Source: Climacteris rufus
Lineage: Eukaryota > Chordata > Aves > Passeriformes > Climacteridae
Reading direction: 5' to 3'
Length of the DNA stretch: 64,000 nucleotides
Assembly (NCBI GenBank): GCA_013398175.1
Contig: VZRZ01000215.1
Span: forward strand, 1,077,306 to 1,141,305
The notes below the pieces were generated by a model. The model was not told where the DNA came from and did not search any database. It saw only the letters and a program-made list of their open reading frames with translations. A program made the translations under genes and the position numbers. Of this stretch, positions 49,401 through 61,560 are shown piece after piece. Positions within the stretch are counted from its first letter, which is position 1, and each line of letters begins with the position of its first letter.

Positions 49401-52400
49401 ACAAGAAAAGGCACCTGAAAAAATGTTGCTGAACCCAAAGGCAATAAATTCCTGAAAGATAATTGGATTATGTGTAAATACAGATGCCTGAAGACAGTGT
49501 TGTAATGGAGAATGACAATAGCTTCTGCAGTAGTTGATAACATAGGTAGCACAATAATATTGAGAAGAATAACAAATAAATAAATTAGTAATAGCTGTTA
49601 GATGTTTACACAGATTCTTCTTGTGCCAGTGCAGCTACCTCTGTTTGGAAACCAACACAAAGAAGTTGGTATACTCCCCCTGATGTGGACACACTTGTTG
49701 AGTATAAAGGCATTTAAAGCTTATCTCCAACAATGTTATCAAACCTAACCTTTCTAAGAATTACTGGAATAATTGCATCAAGAAATGGGTACTTGTATAA
49801 ATTTAGCTCCCAGGCATCTTCAGCTAAACAAATTATTTTGATCAGTACAACAGTCTGAGTTTAGACAAGGCTTTAAATAATGCAAAGCACTGTATTATTA
49901 GTAGAACTATTAAGGAAGTTTGCAATAAGACACAGTTGCACTGAAAACTTCTAGTTTGTTGAGCCAGAACCTTTTCACTGTAAGCGTCCCAATGAACTCA
50001 CACTGAGACTCAGGCAGCATTCTCACAGATTTGCCCCAGGGTCACAGATGCTGGCACCTTCTGATGCTGGTTGTTCTGCTCAAGTGACAAGGACCCTGGG
50101 AGCTTTATGGCCTGGGATCTGGGCCATTCCTCTGCTGGGAAAGAAATAATTTGGGAGCTGTCTGCAACCAACCCCATGTAATTGACAGAAACATTGTTTT
50201 CACCAAGCCGACACAGGCACAGGAGCTTTTCACTCCCTGCAACTTTTAAAAATATATTTTAAGATTTGATTTTGACTGTCTCCCTTCTTTTCTCCAAAGT
50301 TAAATTTCCTGTAATTTTTTCACTAAGCTCCAACTACAAGAGCAGGAAGTCATGTTCTTTAACAGAACAGACCTAGAGGTTTTATGCCTATTCCTGTGTA
50401 ACAGCTGTGATCTGTGAGAAAATGTTGGAAGTAGAGTTCCTGGTGTTCTTAGGTCTTAATAATCTATGGATCTATGAAGACAATGTAAACACTGGCAGAT
50501 AATAGTATTGACCCGTCCTTCAAGATTATTTTACTGCCTGCTTTTATGATGTTATTTCAACTTCTCCAGAACAACTAAACTATATGCCCATCATTCAGTG
50601 CTGCATTTAACCTTTGCTACGTGTTAAATTCATTGAAAGGAAGGCACTTTGCTTTTATAGACTAATTCTTCTACTACAATATTTAATCAGTATCTTTGAA
50701 GCACACTGGTGCTGGCAGAACAAAACATTCAGCAACAGAATAGCATAAACAGCACTTCTAGGATGATTTATTATTCTTTCAGATTTATTGAACTGAAAGT
50801 TGGTACATTTTGGGCAACTGTGAGACCAAGTGTTACCAGATGGGACCTTTGAAGATTGTAACAACTGAAACAGAAGCATAATTTTCTTATATACTGCAAA
50901 ACAGTGTTTCCAAAATCAAGCTTTATGTAATCCATTAGTACTAAAATAAAGGACTCATTAAACAAAGTACTCAGCTTATCTATTTATTGTAGTGAGGGCA
51001 TTTTCTGTTATGCTTAAAGGGTAAAATTCACAGTTAGCATAGATGGAGGACAAGGAAACTTTCTGACATTTTAATTCCACACCACGGGCAAGCCACATAA
51101 CCCCTGGTGAAGATATTGAACAAGTGCAGGAATCCTGCACAGCTCATGTCACATTCTAGCTACGTGCCCTTAGAAACCAAGGCCTAAAGCATTTCAGCCT
51201 TTTGGTGCACACAGCTATTCCAGTATATTCACAGGCTGGTAGGCATTGACTTTTGTGAAGCTGCAGATCTGATCTATTAGGTTACAAGTATACTTATATT
51301 GATGTAACTGGTGTCATGCTGAGAAGCACAATAATTTATTAACTGAAAAGTTCAACTGATTCAAATTCTGCATGTACAGTAAGCTCAAATAAAGATGTCC
51401 AGAGCAACTTCTTGGCTTGACATTGCCTTCCCCTGCCCCAGCAACACACCTTAAAATATGCCTTACAAGTGGAAATGGAAAGTAGACTGCTAAAGCTGGC
51501 CATGTCAACTTGACATCACCAGAAAATTCCCCTATGAAGTGCTCAGCCCTTTCAGAGCTATTGCAGTCACTAAAGCAATACAAAATGAATTAATTAGTAT
51601 GAAAAGCCCATATTGAAGGTGGATCTGGCTCATCTCGATGTGGCTATTTCAGCTAATAGGTTTTTTTTCAAAAGTTGAAAGAATTTCTCCTGTCAGACAG
51701 TGCTCATCTGAAAAATGTGTGTGAATGGTGTTTCTTTCACTTGGCTACATAAACCAGCATGAAACAGAACTTACATTCACTATGTATAAACTGTTGGTTA
51801 TACATACCTGGTTTCCATCAATAGCATAGTCATACTTGGTTGCATACACCTTCCCCACAGACACAGCAATAGCATAAGCAACAATAGCAATGGAAAAGGA
51901 GGCTGCTATCATCTGGGAAAACAGGCTGACATTTGGAGCTTCAGGAGGCAAAAATCTAGCATTTAGAAAATATATTAGTGTTACCAACTTCAATCGAATT
52001 CTGTTCTTACCAGAATTGTCAAGGAGTTTGAGGCAGAGGCATACAGGTTGCTTATAATATGAAGTGTAATGTTTCAAGTTAATAAAAAGGTGGAAACAGC
52101 CCATTGACATACAGAACACGCTTATCTAGCTCACCATAGCCCAAATCCTGATGCTATTAGTCAGCAACAAAGCTCCCATTGTTCTCAGCATGGCTGAGAT
52201 TTGGCCTTATGATAGCAAAGTGAAAAACTACATTTTTTGAAGCACTGAATAAAGGATGGATTGAATAGTATGATGAATTACATAAATATGTTAATGACGC
52301 TTCATACTATTGTTAACATACTTCTTCAGTAAGATCTCAAAAACATTTTATCCCCTACTGTGTTTCCACAAATTTTAATTAATCAAGGCCTGAATACCAA

Positions 52401-55400
52401 ATGGAATGTGAAGGTTACTACTGTGAAGTGCTCCGAATCTTTCAAGTGAAAGTCTCTACCAGTGTAATCCTCAGCATCCTTGCTCCTATGAGTATGGAAG
52501 TGACAAGGTCCATTGGGATAACAGGAGCAGCATGAATATGAACCACAGTGTGGTAACTCAGGATTACAGCAATTAAATCTATGCAGAATTTCTTTATTAA
52601 AAATCTGTACTTTTTTACCATTCTGCATAGTCCTATAGTCACTTCATAAACATGAAGCAATTAATTTTCAGATGGACTTTATGAATTAGATAGACATTCC
52701 TAAGCCCATTTTACAGAAGAAAGCAAGCCAGGCAACATATTTAGGTGGCGTAATTGACAGAGCCAGAAGTAAAACTCAGAAAATCTTCAGATCTGAATTC
52801 TAAACTCAGGTTACAGCTCTCAGTATTTCTTTCATGCATTTTCTCTTAACCACTGTCATTTTTAGCCAATTAAAATAATACCTATTTTGCACAAAACAAA
52901 GACACTCACCCTCTTGGAATGCTCTTAACAATGCCTGCATTGTATTTTTTTTCCAAGTCGGCAGCATATGAAATGCCAGTGGCTACTATTGTCTGTAATA
53001 AAATAAAACAACAGTTTTAATACTTCAAAAGTGTTCTCTTCTTCCTGTAGCTAGACCCATCTACTTTATCTGTTTTCAGCTTTTGTTATGCCCCTTTGCT
53101 TACCACAATAACTTCTATTGGTATAGGTATGGGTATCTTGTGTTTGAACCGATCGTTTATTTCTTTAACTACCATGCAGACAAAAATGGTGAGGAGTCCA
53201 GCAATGAGATCTGCAATGTTGGTGGTACCAATTCTTTCAAATGTTTCAACAAGAGTCTGAAAAATAAAAATGGCAACATAAAACACGCCATGTCCACTTG
53301 AAGGATGTGAAAATACTCATGAGATGATCCAGATGCCCGGGGTTTTGGAGAAGGCCAACTAACTTCTTAGTTCAGGCCTGGAGAAGCCTGAGGGTAAGGT
53401 ACTGTCAAGGTGCTACAGAATCAGTAAATGTATTTAATGAGGAATTTAACAGAAAAAGCATAACTGCAAGAACTGTCCACATAGGGGGCTTCTGCTTCCT
53501 AATTTGCAGGCAATGAATACTACGTAAAAAGAGCTAACTCTCTACCTGTGTTTTACCTCTACCTATATTGGAGCAAGGAAGGGAAGATCTGTACCTACTT
53601 CACTTTGACAAATAGCAAGGGAGATCCTCATTTTTCTAGTAAAAAGACAGTTAGCAGACCCATGAGCAAAACTCTGGTTCACTACATGCCCAATACATGT
53701 GGTGTATGCATGACATGTTTCCTGTTTGTACTGCTGACATACTGAGAATGACATGCTGAGAATGAGTATGAAGACACAGGTCCTACCAGGCTGTGGAGAA
53801 TCCTGCACTTCAGAAAAGCAGTCACTAAACATCACCTTACAGCACATTAACCCTCCCAGCAGAGTTCAGCCCCAGACTGGAGCACTCTCACAACTGGGCT
53901 GCAATAGGCAGCTGTCTCTCTACCCTTCCTGTGCCCTTGCTCGGTCCTGTTGTTTATGACATGTAATTGTACAGATAAAACATGAAGGGATGATTACAGA
54001 AAAGTCACAAATACTCCTCTGTCCTCCTCCTAAGCATCAGGGTAGTTCTCACTTGGTCCCTCTCTCCAAGAAAATGTAATTATTCCATTCATAGTGAAGC
54101 AGCTGTAACAGAACCATCTGGTAGAAGTGGGGTTAGAAACAGACTTCTTGCATCCTTGTTAGCGCCCCTAAAAATGAGCTGTTGGTTTAAAGACAAGGGG
54201 AGGTTTGCAGCAGCACCACCACTCCTAACCTTCTGAACAGACTTTGGTTTGGAAATAAACCATGAAACTGCTTAATCAGATATGTTTTCAAGTTAAACAA
54301 GAAGCCTTCTTGAAACACGGAGTCAGATGCCCTCCTTTGACCAACTGAAGCCATTTCTTGCTTGTGCCCTTTACCACAGAGCCTGTTCTTGTTGACCACC
54401 TCTTGCACTGCCCCACTTCACAGGGGAACAGTAACTTCTTAACTTTGGTTGTGGATTCTGCTCATGTTGGATGGTTAGTGTTGCAGATTGTTAAACAGCA
54501 CTTTGGAAAACTTGCTGAAGCAGACACAGCAAGTCACTGGTTGAGCAGACCAGAAATCACAATTTCTTTGCTCCACATGCATCTGCAAACACAGTGACCT
54601 GGCTAACCTGTAAGAACACAGAAGCTTTGAACTTTAACCTAAAAAGTCAGTATTCCATCAGGTTTGTTGGAGCTGGAAGAACCATGTAATTACTTTTAAA
54701 AATGTGTTTTACTAAGTGTACCATCCATTCAATAAACATAAAAAAAGAGATGGAAAACTGCTGGATTAACAAGTCCATCACTCTGTCAGTTCTGTTCTAA
54801 GGTCTATTATATAGTATTTTATCTCATCTAATTTTTCTTGTTCTGAGGGAAATTTTCATTAATTCTGAAAAGGCCCATAACATAATACTTTTTTTCCTCT
54901 CACAAATAGTCCACCAGACTTTAAAAAAAAAGAATTTACCTTGCTGTTTGTAGTTATATTCATCCCATTATTGTTGACCTAGATGTCTGATGTATTTTTG
55001 CTAGCCTGGTAGCTGGAACTGGCATGTAAAATCTCTAAATAATTTTTTTCCCCCCTAGATTGGCCTCTTTTATAAAACTGCTATTCTCATATGAAGTACT
55101 ACAGAAGATCTAAAATACTGTGAACCTGAATAGTTTCATGCTGAAGTCAGTGACAAAACGCTGAATAATTTTCCTGGGAAAGGATACTATTCTGTAATAC
55201 AAGACCTCTAGGAATTCAGTATTTCTGTAATGCAGCCAAGACATTTCTCCATTTGAACATTTTCTGTAAACTCAACAAATGGAGTTGTGATAGCAGCACT
55301 CAGCCTGACATCTGCTAATCAGTAGGTCCCTGGCCAAAGGGTGGGAATCCAAAACCTTCTTTAGGTATTCACAAGCATGGCTACAGTGTGAAATGGAGAA

Positions 55401-58400
55401 TGATGCCCTTTACCAGAATGACCTGATGGTTTCAGTGTACAGAGGCTTGGGACTGGCCAGCTCTGGGAGATGATCTGAGGGTGTTCATAAATGACCAAAT
55501 GTCCTTCACAGTAAATGAGAAAGCAAAGGATGGGACAAAAAGTAGTCTCCAGAAGTGAAAACCTGTTTTGCTGGATAATCACATTTAAGCTTGATGTAAA
55601 AAACTGCTCTTTCTGAAAAAGACTTCAAGATGGCAATTAGACTTTCTGTCTGGGGAACCCCAGAAGCAGCTATAAATGAACAGCTGCACATCTTCATGAA
55701 AGTGAGAACTAAATGAATGCCCTACACTCACCACCATATATGTGAACAATCCCCTTGTGAAATGGAAGCAGAAGATAAGCAATTATATAAAAAATCTGTC
55801 ATAAACCCAAAACAGATTAGGAGGGCATACTTACGTATATTATGGAAAGGACACCATTATAATTTTTAGTTGAAACATTCAGGACTATTTTCAGTTGTGA
55901 CACAAGCACTTGAAAAGCAGCTGCAGTTGTGAATCCCCCAACTAGTGGATCTGCAAGGTACCTCACAATGAAACCAATCTGGAGGACTCCAAATATAACC
56001 TGGAAAAATCATGAAGAATAACAGCTTGTTAAACAACAAAAACCCCACTTTCATTGGAAGATTTCTTATGCTCAGTTTTTTCTTTTTGTTGATGCAGAGT
56101 CTTACAACTGTACTTCTCCCATTTCAGCCTAGTGTAGCTTAGTATCATCCATCCAAGGAAATAAAGGAGACCTGATGAAATGTGTGAAAGGAAGCTCCAG
56201 GATATGCACCATTAGCACTTAGCTTCATGCAGGTCTTCTGGTCTGCAGTCACAGAGCTGTTCTGTTCTCTGTGCTCCCAGTCATGCTGTCACAGACTCTG
56301 CACAGGATAAGAAGCTCTTAAAAGTTTGAGATCACTTTCCTTCATTTTTGTGTTTTACTACAAGAAAATGTCTGACTGCCCTATTAGGTATTTTCGTGCC
56401 ATTAAAATTAAAGCAGTGTCAACGTTGTGTCTTCAAGTCAACTATTTTACCTGTAAAATTCCAACCAGGAATGTGAGAGTACTAGCAATCAGCACTCTCT
56501 GTGCATCTCTGGATTCAGTGTCTATCAGAGTCCCAGTGCCATTGGTCCCTGTAGCATTACTGCCTTCTAGGAGAAAATGCTCATCAGGGGCCATGCTCAA
56601 TACAACAGATCCCACCATCAAACTGACTACAGGGAATGGACCTGGAATGACAAACAGACCACACTAGAGTTTAATATACATTGAAAAGAAGCATTTATCA
56701 GACTAGGCAAGAAACTCTCAAGTCAGAAAAACCATGTAATACTGTAATTGGGGTACATCAGTAGTAGTAGGGGGCCAAGAGCCACAGGCACTGCATACAT
56801 GACACAAAAATACTGTTCCTTCTTTAAATAACTTATGTTGTACAAACAGGTAGGGGTGCAGTTTCACGCTTTGCTTGAGCCAATTTAGGGTGTACCAAGG
56901 CCAAAAGGGGCAAAATATCCAATATGCTCCAGACATCTCCCTTGTATCAGTATCACAACCAGACAACACAGATCACTGATCCCGGTGAAAGCAACATTTA
57001 GTTCTTTCAGTTTGGGGTTTTGTTTGTTTGCTTGGGTTTTTTAATTTGGTTGAGTTTTGTTTTGTTGGGGTTTTTTTTTTTGTCACGGTTAGTTTTCAGC
57101 TGATCAGAGTGCCACATAGCTACATGGTCAGGGATCCCAACACCACATTGGTGGCAGGCACATGCTCAAAGGGGTAGGACCACATCTTTTGGCAGTAGTG
57201 AGCTATTACATTGGCTAAAGATGACTGAAACTATACTTTGGGCAAGATACAGAGAGAGTGATCGTTGTGTCAGCAAAACACAATCTAAAAGTAATCGTAT
57301 TTGTTGCAGTTATTTACTAAAATTATGGAGAAAAGAAAAATGTCACAAAATGTTTTAAAGAAGGTTAGGTTAATTTTACAGATACCTTAGAGGCCAATTA
57401 ATGAATAAGAACATTGGAAAAGGCATAAAAAGGAGTGTTTGATAATCTAGAAAGTAGGAATGCCACCAGCAGTAGACATAACAAGTCAGATCTGGGGAGG
57501 AAATGTGAACTGACAGGTGGGTTGGAAGAGACTAACAAAGTTGAGAAAACATACAGAGGCATTTGATGCCACAGAGAAGAAAGCTGAAAAGGTGTAGTAT
57601 TGTGCCAAAGCTCTGGGAGGGGAAAACAATGTATTCTTAGTAGATATGAACAAGGAAAGGCTACATTTTGTTAGAATGGAGAAAAAGGAACTTCAGTGAT
57701 CAAGCTGTAACGAGAATTTTAAATGTGAGAACTGCCAGGAAACAAACCTCATATTCTAAAGAAAGTATTCAGAAAGAATCAACAAGGTTTACCCATAGCC
57801 TTGATGTGAGGAGCTAGAGTGAGGCTGGAGTGGACACACAGGTTCTGGGTCTCCGCGACAGGCAAGAAGAAGATACTGTCCACAGTAATCAAAAAAGGAT
57901 GCAGCAAGTAAGGCTTGGAGAGAAGACTAAAAGAGCTGTGTTTTAGCCATCTTGAGCTTTAGCTGATAGACAAAATGTCTGTCATTTGCACTGCCTACTG
58001 AGGCCTTGATCTTGTCATTTCTCGCACAGAGTGTAGCCAAAGACAAGATTTAAACTTCAGCACACATTCAAGCAAAAAGCAGGGGCACAACTGAAGTTAG
58101 CTATAATGCACAATTGCCTGTATAGAGAAGAAATAAGCCTTAATTTCCCCAGATCCACCAATATTAATGTTCACTGCAGCTAATTTGTTTCAGAAAGTAT
58201 TTATAATTTATGAAATATTAATGTCCACAGTAAAGATTAACACTTTGTAATAGATAATTCACTGTAACTTGACCACATGCAGTTACCAACTGAGATGTGC
58301 CTTGATGTTCCCAGGAAAAAGTATGTCAGGATGGGAAAAAAAGCAGAATAGAGACCATATCCAACAGGGACTGCAACCAGCAAAGCATATGCCAAACCTG

Positions 58401-61060
58401 AAATGATAGATCATCAAAATATCATATATAAAATCTCTCAGCAATGTACTTTCTTGTCTAGAATAGACTTCCAGAAATATTTCCTGCTTTTGCCCAGATG
58501 CAATTTAGAGTGTGTTTTGCCTGAAAATCAGTTGCAGCCACATATATGAGTATCAATGACTATAAATTACTTTATATCCCACAATGGTAGTTGGATAAAT
58601 AAGTACTGAAAGATGTTCCTATATTTGCATAGGTAGCACAATACACGGGCTCAGATGAGAAAATTCAGAACATTGTTGCAAGAGTGGAAGGTCTGCCTCT
58701 TGAGAGAAAAGATATGTGAAGTGTTCTAGTTATAGATAAAAATTTCAAGCATAGACTCTGGATAACTGCACTACAAATATGCTTCAGTGTCTTCAGCTCT
58801 TGTGAAAATAAGGCCACTTCTTCTCCCAGGAGCAGCTTAAAAACGAATCTATCAATAACAAGTCACACAAATTTGAGAGTTTTGGTTCTTCTTCCTTTGC
58901 ATACCTGTGCAAGCTGTCAAATCCAGCAAAGGATAAAAAAAGTTGCCTTCAGAACCATATCCCACTTAGACCCCACTGCAGAGCATAGCATTCTCCTTCC
59001 AAGATTCTCCAAGACCTGTCAGAGTTCAAACAACTGCAGTCCTGGTCATACTACTGTGACTGATGGGAGGACTGCAAGCAACACACATAGTTGCTGGAAA
59101 TTAGGGAATTCAGGGACCTCAAGATCCCAGAAGCCTCTTTTTTGCAAATATTTTGGCCAGTTTTGCCTGTAATGTATGCTTTAAAATTTCAGAAATATTA
59201 TTATTTTAAATTATAGCTAGGTTTAGATTTGCACTAAATTGAGGTTTTTTTTCCTTTTTTCTACCTTTTTTTTTTTTTTAAATACATAAGTGGGACACCA
59301 GACAGTATATTTCAGAAATTGGTTTTACAAATGGGTTCTAATTGAGCGAAAATCAGGCCACTGAAGAAAATAAATGAGGAGGTTACAGTAACAGCATAAT
59401 AGCTGTTATAAGTAACACGAAAAGTCCTTCTAGCCCAGTTCCTTTAAACAAGGCACGGTGATGGATCCTGTAACTGTGCCACTACCTTCAGCAAAGATAT
59501 CCCAGCTCTGACGCTCTCTTTGGAGCTTTCTTCAGGAAAGAATCGCTTCCTTTATTTCTCAGATCACCCCCTGCCTGGGGCAGAAGTTTGTAATGCTTTT
59601 TTCTCTGCCTTCCTAGCACGCTCCAAGGGAACAGACAGGAGGGAACACTTGTGGCTAATTGGGAATGCGTAAACTGCTTTCTTTGTTCCCAATGTAAATT
59701 TTTGCCCCCTTCTGCAAACACTTAACTTCCATTGAGGGAAAGTATGGGGTTGACACAGCTTCTTTTGCCTGCTACAGTCCTGAAAAGTTTGTGAAAATAG
59801 TGTCTGAACTCTATTGAGATGAAAGAAATGAGTGGTGGATGTGTCAGGGTTATAGCTAGTCTTGCCTCAGACAGGATGGTTCTGCCCTTTGAGTCTTCCT
59901 TAAGTAGCATATTTTAACTAATTTCTGCTTATTTCTGCCACTTTCCTATTTTCTTATCTACTGAACGCTTTACTAATAAATGGAATAAGGAAGTAAGAAA
60001 AGCTTAATATTGCAAGCCATGTACTGTAAATATCCATCAACTTTAATTTTTTTTAATGTGGATACGTCACCACCTCCTTGAGGGTTGTCTCCTGTAGATA
60101 CCTGAACAACCTTATGAGATGAATTTAAAAGAGGAGTAGATATCAAGGTTGCATTATTTTAGGGAAATAACTAGATTTTTGTAGGCAGTTACAGGAGAAG
60201 TATAAGCTTAGAGAAAAGAGAAATGAGACTATACAACCTATCTGATTTATCACCATGTAATTAAAATTTTAAATATATAAACGAATACTCTCTGAGTAAA
60301 ATGCCTGGAAGAAAAGTTAAATACATCTTGATAGCACATCAAAGGAAATTTAAATCTTCTAGCCAAAGAGAGAAAAAGGAATAAATTAAAACCATAAATT
60401 ATTTATCGCAAAATAATACCTAATATCTAGTATTAAATAACAAGCCTCAGATTTGTAATTCCATCTGCATAACGTCCCCGTGTTCAGCCGGCTCCCTCAT
60501 AGGAGCGTCCTGGAGAGCGGAGCGCCGCCTTTACCTTGCAGGGTGGCGACGAGGCCGGTGCTGAGCCCCGAGATGATGTCGCTGATCAGCCACTCTTTCA
60601 CCCGGTAGTTGGGCAGCCACTCCAGGATGGGCAGAATGGACTTGGCGATCTGAAAGGCCCTTTTTCTCGAACATCTGCGAGAAAACAAGCGATGAACACA
60701 CCCCACGGGGCTGCACCTGCAGAGACCCAAGAACCCCAAACTGACGGATGAGCTGATCCACATTTAAATTTAAGAGGCAGTGACTGTCACGGTCGTGTCT
60801 TCCGGACAGGGACGGGGCACGCACTGGTGCCAACAGCGCGCTCCCTCAGGGGAGCACCGTGTGGGCAGCTGCGATACGCAGGGGAGCAAGGATGCGTCTG
60901 CGCCCAGTCCGGCGCTCGGGGCACTTTATCCCTCGGCGGGTGGAGTTCGTGGGCGCCGGGACCGCGCGTCCGCCGGCGCCCCCCGGCTCCCTCCCGCCGC
61001 AGGACCCACCTGCAGGCCGCCTGCGCCCGCTCGCGGAGCGTGGGCGGCAGCGGCGGCCGC
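39900..61060 (-). CDS. SLC26A4: SLC26A4 (pendrin), chloride/iodide/bicarbonate exchanger; 5' end in assembly gap
   Basis: Product: pendrin, an apical Cl-/I-/HCO3- exchanger of thyroid, inner ear and kidney in mammals. Coding exons in transcript order: exon 2 partial 61060-61010; then 60674-60535, 58397-58287, 56641-56451, 55999-55835, 53256-53104, 52992-52910, 51955-51808, 49451-49338, 48573-48496, 48304-48209, 46760-46654, 45318-45249, 44929-44837, 44734-44639, 43760-43530, 42133-42079, 41758-41613, 40489-40406, 39923-39900 (TGA). All borders are GT-AG and all phases agree; 2236 nt are visible, against 2343 in human. Landmarks are LEWLPNYRVKEWLISD, GYGLYSAFFPILTYF, TTALSRTAVQESTGGKTQ, the STAS domain, and a C-terminus AMRTLAS that matches human pendrin. 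The initiator Met falls in the N gap. No internal disruption was seen. Confidence 0.97.
41613..45318 (-). other. SLC26A4: SLC26A4 STAS-domain exons 14-19
   Basis: Exons at 45318-45249, 44929-44837, 44734-44639, 43760-43530, 42133-42079 and 41758-41613. Landmarks are GTDIYKKVKDYKN, VIEPEGVKILKFSSPIFYAN, VYNKRLKALRKIQKLIKKGK, an acidic loop (FETDEEPEDN), HSLILDFGAVTFLDIVAV, VKEF-type FERIDVRVYFAS, and IFFLTVHDAVLYI. Five of the six exon lengths (70, 93, 96, 55, 146) equal those of SLC26A3; the acidic-loop exon is 231 against 234 nt. Confidence 0.95.
43920..44470. repeat. Possible unclassified interspersed repeat in SLC26A4 intron
   Basis: A GC-richer intronic block with an exact 14-base direct repeat, GGCCTTGAAGGTCC, at 44004-44017 and 44113-44126. 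A repeated AGTTAAGTT motif occurs near its right end. Composition differs from the surrounding AT-rich intron, but I recognise no family and no terminal repeats, so the boundaries are approximate. Confidence 0.25.
48209..49451 (-). other. SLC26A4: SLC26A4 exons 10-12: anion-site and core membrane helices
   Basis: Exon 10 (49451-49338) encodes EFIAFGFSNIFSGAFSC and TTALSRTAVQESTGGKTQ, with the Ser-Arg pair that lines the anion site in SLC26 structures. Exon 11 (48573-48496) encodes VAGIISAGIVLI and GKLLEPLQK. Exon 12 (48304-48209) encodes SVLAAVVIANLKGMFMQVF and RLWRQNKVDA. Lengths 114, 78 and 96 nt are identical to the SLC26A3 equivalents. Confidence 0.95.
51808..53256 (-). other. SLC26A4: SLC26A4 exons 7-9
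   Basis: Exon 7 (53256-53104, 153 nt) encodes TLVETFERIGTTNIADL and NDRFKHKIPIPIPIEVIV. Exon 8 (52992-52910, 83 nt) encodes GISYAADLEKKYNAGIVK. Exon 9 (51955-51808, 148 nt) encodes APNVSLFSQMIAASFSIA and GKVYATKYDYAIDGNQ. All match pendrin rather than DRA. Confidence 0.95.
55835..56641 (-). other. SLC26A4: SLC26A4 exons 5-6: extracellular loop with two sequons and following helices
   Basis: Exon 5 (56641-56451, 191 nt) encodes PFPVVSLMVGSVVLSMAPDE, then a loop with two N-glycosylation sequons, N-A-T and N-G-T, then VLIASTLTFLVGILQ. Exon 6 (55999-55835, 165 nt) encodes VIFGVLQIGFIVRYLADPLV, GGFTTAAAFQVLVSQLK and NVSTKNYNGVLSIIY. Human pendrin also carries two sequons in this loop. Confidence 0.93.
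58287..60674 (-). other. SLC26A4: SLC26A4 exons 3-4: family signature
   Basis: Exon 3 (60674-60535, 140 nt, very GC-rich) encodes CSRKRAF, LPILEWLPNYRVKEWLISD and GLSTGLVATLQG. Exon 4 (58397-58287, 111 nt) encodes LAYALLVAVPVGYGLYSAFF and GTSRHISVG. Together they form the SulP signature. The 2.1-kb intron between them is AT-rich and holds no recognised feature. Confidence 0.95.
61010..61060 (-). other. SLC26A4: SLC26A4 exon 2, 3' part only
   Basis: Fifty-one bases run from the gap edge to a donor CTGCAG/gtgggt and encode RPPLPPTLRERAQAAC plus a split codon. TLRE aligns with the segment TLRES that precedes the Cys-rich stretch of human pendrin, and the phase (two bases left over) fits exon 3. 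The start codon and about 40 upstream residues are hidden in the N gap. Confidence 0.8.
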
Positions 61061-61354
61061 NNNNNNNNNNNNNNNNNNNNNNNNNNNNNNNNNNNNNNNN
61101 NNNNNNNNNNNNNNNNNNNNNNNNNNNNNNNNNNNNNNNNNNNNNNNNNNNNNNNNNNNNNNNNNNNNNNNNNNNNNNNNNNNNNNNNNNNNNNNNNNNN
61201 NNNNNNNNNNNNNNNNNNNNNNNNNNNNNNNNNNNNNNNNNNNNNNNNNNNNNNNNNNNNNNNNNNNNNNNNNNNNNNNNNNNNNNNNNNNNNNNNNNNN
61301 NNNNNNNNNNNNNNNNNNNNNNNNNNNNNNNNNNNNNNNNNNNNNNNNNNNNNN
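61061..61354. other. Assembly gap (294 N)
   Basis: A run of N inside very GC-rich sequence at the SLC26A4 5' end. It removes the initiator codon and most of coding exon 2, and probably part of the 5' UTR or promoter. The stated gap size may be an estimate. Confidence 0.95.
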
Positions 61355-61560
61355 GGCTGGCTGCACGCACACCAACCCCGCCGGCAGGTGATGGCCTCTC
61401 CCCTCAGCAGCTGCCCCCCAGAGCCACCTGCCCGCCGGCGGCCGGCCAAAGCGCTCGCTGTTAAGGCGAGCCTGAGGGGGTGAGATAGGACCAGCCGCTC
61501 CCCACACTGCTTGACCCGCGCGGAAGCCTCCATGGAGTTCCCAAAGCCCTGCTACATTCC
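61355..61560 (-). promoter_or_regulatory. SLC26A4: GC-rich 5' flank of SLC26A4, probable promoter or exon 1
   Basis: CpG-rich sequence directly upstream of the gap, where promoter and non-coding exon 1 of pendrin should lie. No TATA box or donor was fixed with confidence. Confidence 0.45.

Noticed and set aside
53330..53410. Possible CR1 remnant in the SLC26A4 intron
   Set aside because: Only a short loose resemblance (TTCAGGCCTGGAGAAGCC) without the CR1 3' end or neighbouring motifs.
57470..57960. Purine-rich stretch in the pendrin intron that resembled an old LINE body
   Set aside because: No recognisable protein motif, terminal repeat or tail; not enough to call a mobile element.
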